Below are positions 61,515 through 64,000 of a stretch of 64,000 nucleotides of DNA, piece by piece. This DNA comes from Shinella lacus. GTDB lineage: Bacteria; Pseudomonadota; Alphaproteobacteria; Rhizobiales; Rhizobiaceae. A program made the position numbers and the translations under genes. The stretch lies in the NCBI RefSeq assembly GCF_010994755.1, contig NZ_WHSB02000002.1, forward strand, positions 558,001 through 622,000. The letters run 5' to 3'. Positions within the stretch are counted from its first letter, which is position 1. Each line of letters begins with the position of its first letter. The notes under the pieces were generated by a model. That model was not told the origin of the DNA. It saw only the letters and a program-made list of their open reading frames with translations, and did no database searches.

Positions 61515-62281
61515 TCCGCATCCTCACCGTTGAGCACGCGCTGCACGCGATCGAGCACGGTGTAATCCGTGAGGTCGAGTTTCAGCGGCGTGACCGAGAT
61601 CTTGTGGTTCTTGACCGCGTGGATATCGGTGCCGACGCGGAAGTCGCCCTTCCGCTCGCCGAAGCGCAGCCAGTAATAGGGGAAGCCCCGGCCATCGGCG
61701 CGCTCGTCGATCGTGAGGCCGAAATCGAGCTTGCCCTGGCTGGTCACCTCGACGCCCTTGAGTTCGGCGGGGGTGCAGTTCGGGAAGTTCAGGTTGAAGA
61801 AGGTCCAGTCCGGCAGCTCGACGTCCATCAGCTGGCGAATGAGTTTTGGCGCGAAGGTTTCCGCCACCTCCCACGGCACGACGCGGCCGCTGGCATGGTG
61901 GTAGGCCTGGCTCAGCGCCATCGACTTGATGCCCTGCAGCGTGCCTTCGATGGCGCCGGCGATCGTGCCCGAATAGGTCACGTCGTCGGCCATGTTGGCG
62001 CCGGCATTGACGCCGGAGAGGACGAGGTCCGGCTTGACGTCCAGCACTTCGCGCACGCCCATGATGACGCAGTCCGTCGGCGTGCCGCGCAGCGCATAAC
62101 GCTTGTCGTCGATCTTGCGCAGGCGCAGTGGCTCGGAGAGCGTCAGCGAGTGGGCAAGACCGCTCTGGTCGGTCTCCGGCGCCACGACCCAGACGTCGTC
62201 CGTCAGTTCCCGGGCGACCCGCTCGAGGGCGGCGAGGCCCTCGGCGTGGATGCCGTCGTCATTGGTCAGAAGGATGCGCAT
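61511..62281 (-). CDS. surE: 5'/3'-nucleotidase SurE
   Basis: Metal-dependent nucleoside monophosphatase with polyphosphatase side activity. 256 aa. Catalytic/metal residues: [20 protein letters not shown] (paired Asp and Asn), the [20 protein letters not shown] loop, and the Ser in [26 protein letters not shown] is the usual substrate segment. TTGA overlap into pcm. Lies 19 bases after serS on the same strand, so serS-surE-pcm may be one transcript. Confidence 0.95.
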   Translation of the reverse strand: MRILLTNDDGIHAEGLAALERVARELTDDVWVVAPETDQSGLAHSLTLSEPLRLRKIDDKRYALRGTPTDCVIMGVREVLDVKPDLVLSGVNAGANMADDVTYSGTIAGAIEGTLQGIKSMALSQAYHHASGRVVPWEVAETFAPKLIRQLMDVELPDWTFFNLNFPNCTPAELKGVEVTSQGKLDFGLTIDERADGRGFPYYWLRFGERKGDFRVGTDIHAVKNHKISVTPLKLDLTDYTVLDRVQRVLNGEDAD

Positions 62282-62300
62282 CTCGTCTCCGCCCGCCGCC

Positions 62301-63584
62301 TCAGGCGGCCTTCTCGATCTTCTTCAGGCCGCCCATATAGGGCAGCAGGACATCGGGCACCGTGATCGTGCCGTCCTCGTTCAGGTAGTTTTCCATGACG
62401 GCGATCAGCGCGCGGCCGACGGCCGTGCCCGAACCGTTCAGCGTGTGCACGAACTTGGTCGCCTTGTCGTCCTTGCCGCGATAGCGCGCATTCATGCGGC
62501 GCGCCTGAAAATCACCGCAGACCGAAACGGACGAGATCTCGCGAAACGTATCCTGCCCGGGCAGCCAGACTTCCAGGTCGTAGGTCTTGCGGGCGCCAAA
62601 ACCCATGTCGCCGGTGCACAGCGTCATGACGCGGTAGTGCAGGCCGAGGCGCTTGAGGATCTCTTCGGCGCAGGCGGTCATACGCTCATGTTCGTCGATC
62701 GAGCTGTCCGCATCGGTGATCGAGACGAGTTCGCACTTCATGAACTGGTGCTGGCGCAGCATGCCGCGCGTGTCGCGACCGGCCGAACCCGCTTCCGAGC
62801 GGAAACACGGGGTGAGCGCGGTGAAGCGCAGCGGCAGCTTGTCCTGATCGAGAATTTCCTCGCGCACAAGGTTGGTCAGCGAGACTTCCGCCGTCGGGAT
62901 CAGCCAGCGGCCGTCAGTGGTGCGAAACAGGTCTTCCGCGAACTTGGGAAGCTGACCGGTGCCGTACATGGCGTCGTCACGCACCAGCAGCGGCGCATGC
63001 ACTTCCGTGTAGCCGTGTTCGCCGGTGTGAACGTCGATCATGAACTGGCCGAGCGCACGCTCCAGGCGGGCAAGCTGGCCCTTCAGCACGGTGAAGCGCG
63101 AGCCGGCGATCTTCGCCGCGGCCTCGAAATCCATCCAGCCGAGCGCCTCGCCGATTTCATAATGCTCCAGCGGCTTGTGGTTCCAGCCGGGCTTGGCTCC
63201 CCATTGCAGCTTTTCCACATTGCCGGTCTCGTCCGAGCCGACCGGCACGTCGTCAAACGGGATGTTGGGAATGCGCGAGAGCTGGTCGGTGAGCTCGGCG
63301 GTGACCTGGCGCTCTTCCTCTTCGGCTGCGGGAAGCAGATCCTTGATGGCGGAGACTTCGGCCTTCAGCTTGTCGGCAAGCTCGCCGTTCTTCTGCGCCA
63401 TCGCCGCGCCGATCTCCTTGGAGGCGGCGTTGCGGCGCGACTGCATGTCCTGCGCCTTCTGGATGACGCTGCGGCGCTTCTCGTCGAGGTCGATCAGCGC
63501 CTTTGCGAGGGGGCTAGCGCCGCGCTTCGCCAGGGCGGCGTCGAAGGCGTCGGCATTGTCGCGGATCCATTTGATATCAAGCAT
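62301..63584 (-). CDS. serS: Seryl-tRNA synthetase
   Basis: Class II aminoacyl-tRNA synthetase. 427 aa. N-terminal coiled-coil tRNA-binding arm (about 30-110: [40 protein letters not shown]), then class II motifs: [40 protein letters not shown] (motif 2) and [20 protein letters not shown] (motif 3). ATG 63584 fits [20 protein letters not shown]. 76 bases separate it from tatC on the same strand. Confidence 0.96.
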   Translation of the reverse strand: MLDIKWIRDNADAFDAALAKRGASPLAKALIDLDEKRRSVIQKAQDMQSRRNAASKEIGAAMAQKNGELADKLKAEVSAIKDLLPAAEEEERQVTAELTDQLSRIPNIPFDDVPVGSDETGNVEKLQWGAKPGWNHKPLEHYEIGEALGWMDFEAAAKIAGSRFTVLKGQLARLERALGQFMIDVHTGEHGYTEVHAPLLVRDDAMYGTGQLPKFAEDLFRTTDGRWLIPTAEVSLTNLVREEILDQDKLPLRFTALTPCFRSEAGSAGRDTRGMLRQHQFMKCELVSITDADSSIDEHERMTACAEEILKRLGLHYRVMTLCTGDMGFGARKTYDLEVWLPGQDTFREISSVSVCGDFQARRMNARYRGKDDKATKFVHTLNGSGTAVGRALIAVMENYLNEDGTITVPDVLLPYMGGLKKIEKAA

Positions 63585-63659
63585 TGTCGTTCCAGGCGTT
63601 CTTTGGATGAAGGCTCACCCCGCCCGGCAGCGACCTGCGGCAACGCCGCGGGAAAAGCC

Positions 63660-64000
63660 TCAGTCGGCCTCGCCCGGGGTTGCTGCGACCTCGTTTTCCG
63701 CGTCCTGCGCGTTCGAGGCGTTCGCCCGCTGCCGTTCGATGAGTCGGGCCGTATAGATGGAAATCTCGTAGAGAAGGATGGCCGGCAGTGCAAGGCCGAT
63801 CTGGGAAACCGGATCAGGCGGCGTCAGCACGGCCGCCACCACGAAGGCGATGACGATCGCGTATTTGCGCTTTTCCTTCAGCGTCTGCGACGTGATGAAA
63901 CCGGCGCGCACCAGGAGCGACGAGATGACCGGAAGCTGGAACACGAGGCCGAAGGCGAAGATCAGCGACATGATCAGGCTGAGATATTCGGAAACCTTCG
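63660..64000 (-). CDS. tatC: Sec-independent translocase TatC (C-terminal part; 5' end outside the window)
   Basis: Substrate-receptor subunit of the Tat export system. About 113 C-terminal residues are present: KVSEYLSLIMSLIFAFGLVF, QLPVISSLLVRAGFITSQTL, then KEKRKYAIVIAFVVAAVLTP and P-D-P, and QIGLALPAILLYEISIYTAR. These are the last three membrane segments with the conserved F-E/Q-x-P and P-x-D-P motifs. The frame is open to base 64000, so the start lies beyond the window. Followed by serS. Confidence 0.94.
   Translation of the reverse strand, partial: KVSEYLSLIMSLIFAFGLVFQLPVISSLLVRAGFITSQTLKEKRKYAIVIAFVVAAVLTPPDPVSQIGLALPAILLYEISIYTARLIERQRANASNAQDAENEVAATPGEAD

Overview
The window reads as chromosomal core from a high-GC alphaproteobacterium of the Rhizobiales, most likely Rhizobiaceae (Rhizobium/Ensifer/Shinella type). 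The pointers are the aapJQMP general amino-acid transporter, a BA14K family protein, an EipB homologue, a phasin plus a class I PHA synthase, NlpD/SecDF/NDUFAF3-type gene orders typical of the group, and two small RNAs of the rhizobial anti-Shine-Dalgarno (alpha-r14) type. No prophage, transposase, CRISPR array or integration module is visible. The genus cannot be fixed from the sequence alone.

Layout. 1-7104 (minus): rpsB-tsf-pyrH-frr-uppS-cdsA-rseP-bamA, the translation/envelope cluster, with bamA cut by the window edge. 7294-11159: eipB, then a plus-strand run of ridA-like, glycerophosphodiesterase, COG3146 acyltransferase and HIT genes. 11160-16230 (minus): azlDC, clpA-clpS, a phasin, a DUF3126 gene. 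16384-20887: cysE, a hydrolase, a CHCC zinc-finger protein, an FAD monooxygenase and metC. 21245-25526 (plus): aapJQMP. 25575-31417: a GlxA-type regulator, BA14K, tRNA-Arg, an NDUFS4-like gene, tRNA-Pro, DUF192, a double cold-shock protein, gloA and a YcbK-like lipoprotein. 31558-32359: three identical tRNA-Glu genes. 32394-37501 (minus): recJ, hom, an aminotransferase, a lipoprotein. 37627-44250 (plus): phaC, sfsA, map, radC, sthA, an EEP-family gene. 44237-48681 (minus): DUF2306, tig, tRNA-Leu, GDYXXLXY and DUF2157 proteins. 48940-50500: the small-RNA/DUF1127 locus. 50559-58202: trmFO, a hypothetical gene, NDUFAF6-like, NDUFAF3-like, secDF, yajC, a DUF815 ATPase and a VOC protein. 58266-64000 (minus): nlpD-like, an unknown gene, pcm, surE, serS and the 3' part of tatC.

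The most interesting region is 48940-50500. Two tandem copies of a roughly 120-nt RNA, each with three hairpins whose loops carry CUCCUCC-type anti-Shine-Dalgarno motifs and each ending in an intrinsic terminator, lie directly upstream of two 47-codon DUF1127 genes. RNA copy 2 and the first DUF1127 gene share a near-identical promoter module (ATGCA-N5-CGCATGGGTGCC about 60 bases before TATATTCC), which suggests one regulator drives both an RNA that can mask ribosome-binding sites and a small RNA-binding-type protein. The RNA family and DUF1127 proteins are each known; the tandem arrangement and the shared box are what I see here.

Other themes are four homologues of mitochondrial complex I accessory or assembly factors in one window, long Lys/Ala-rich tails on both ClpA and trigger factor, and a palindrome-rich, multi-branched structure between the tandem tRNA-Glu genes.
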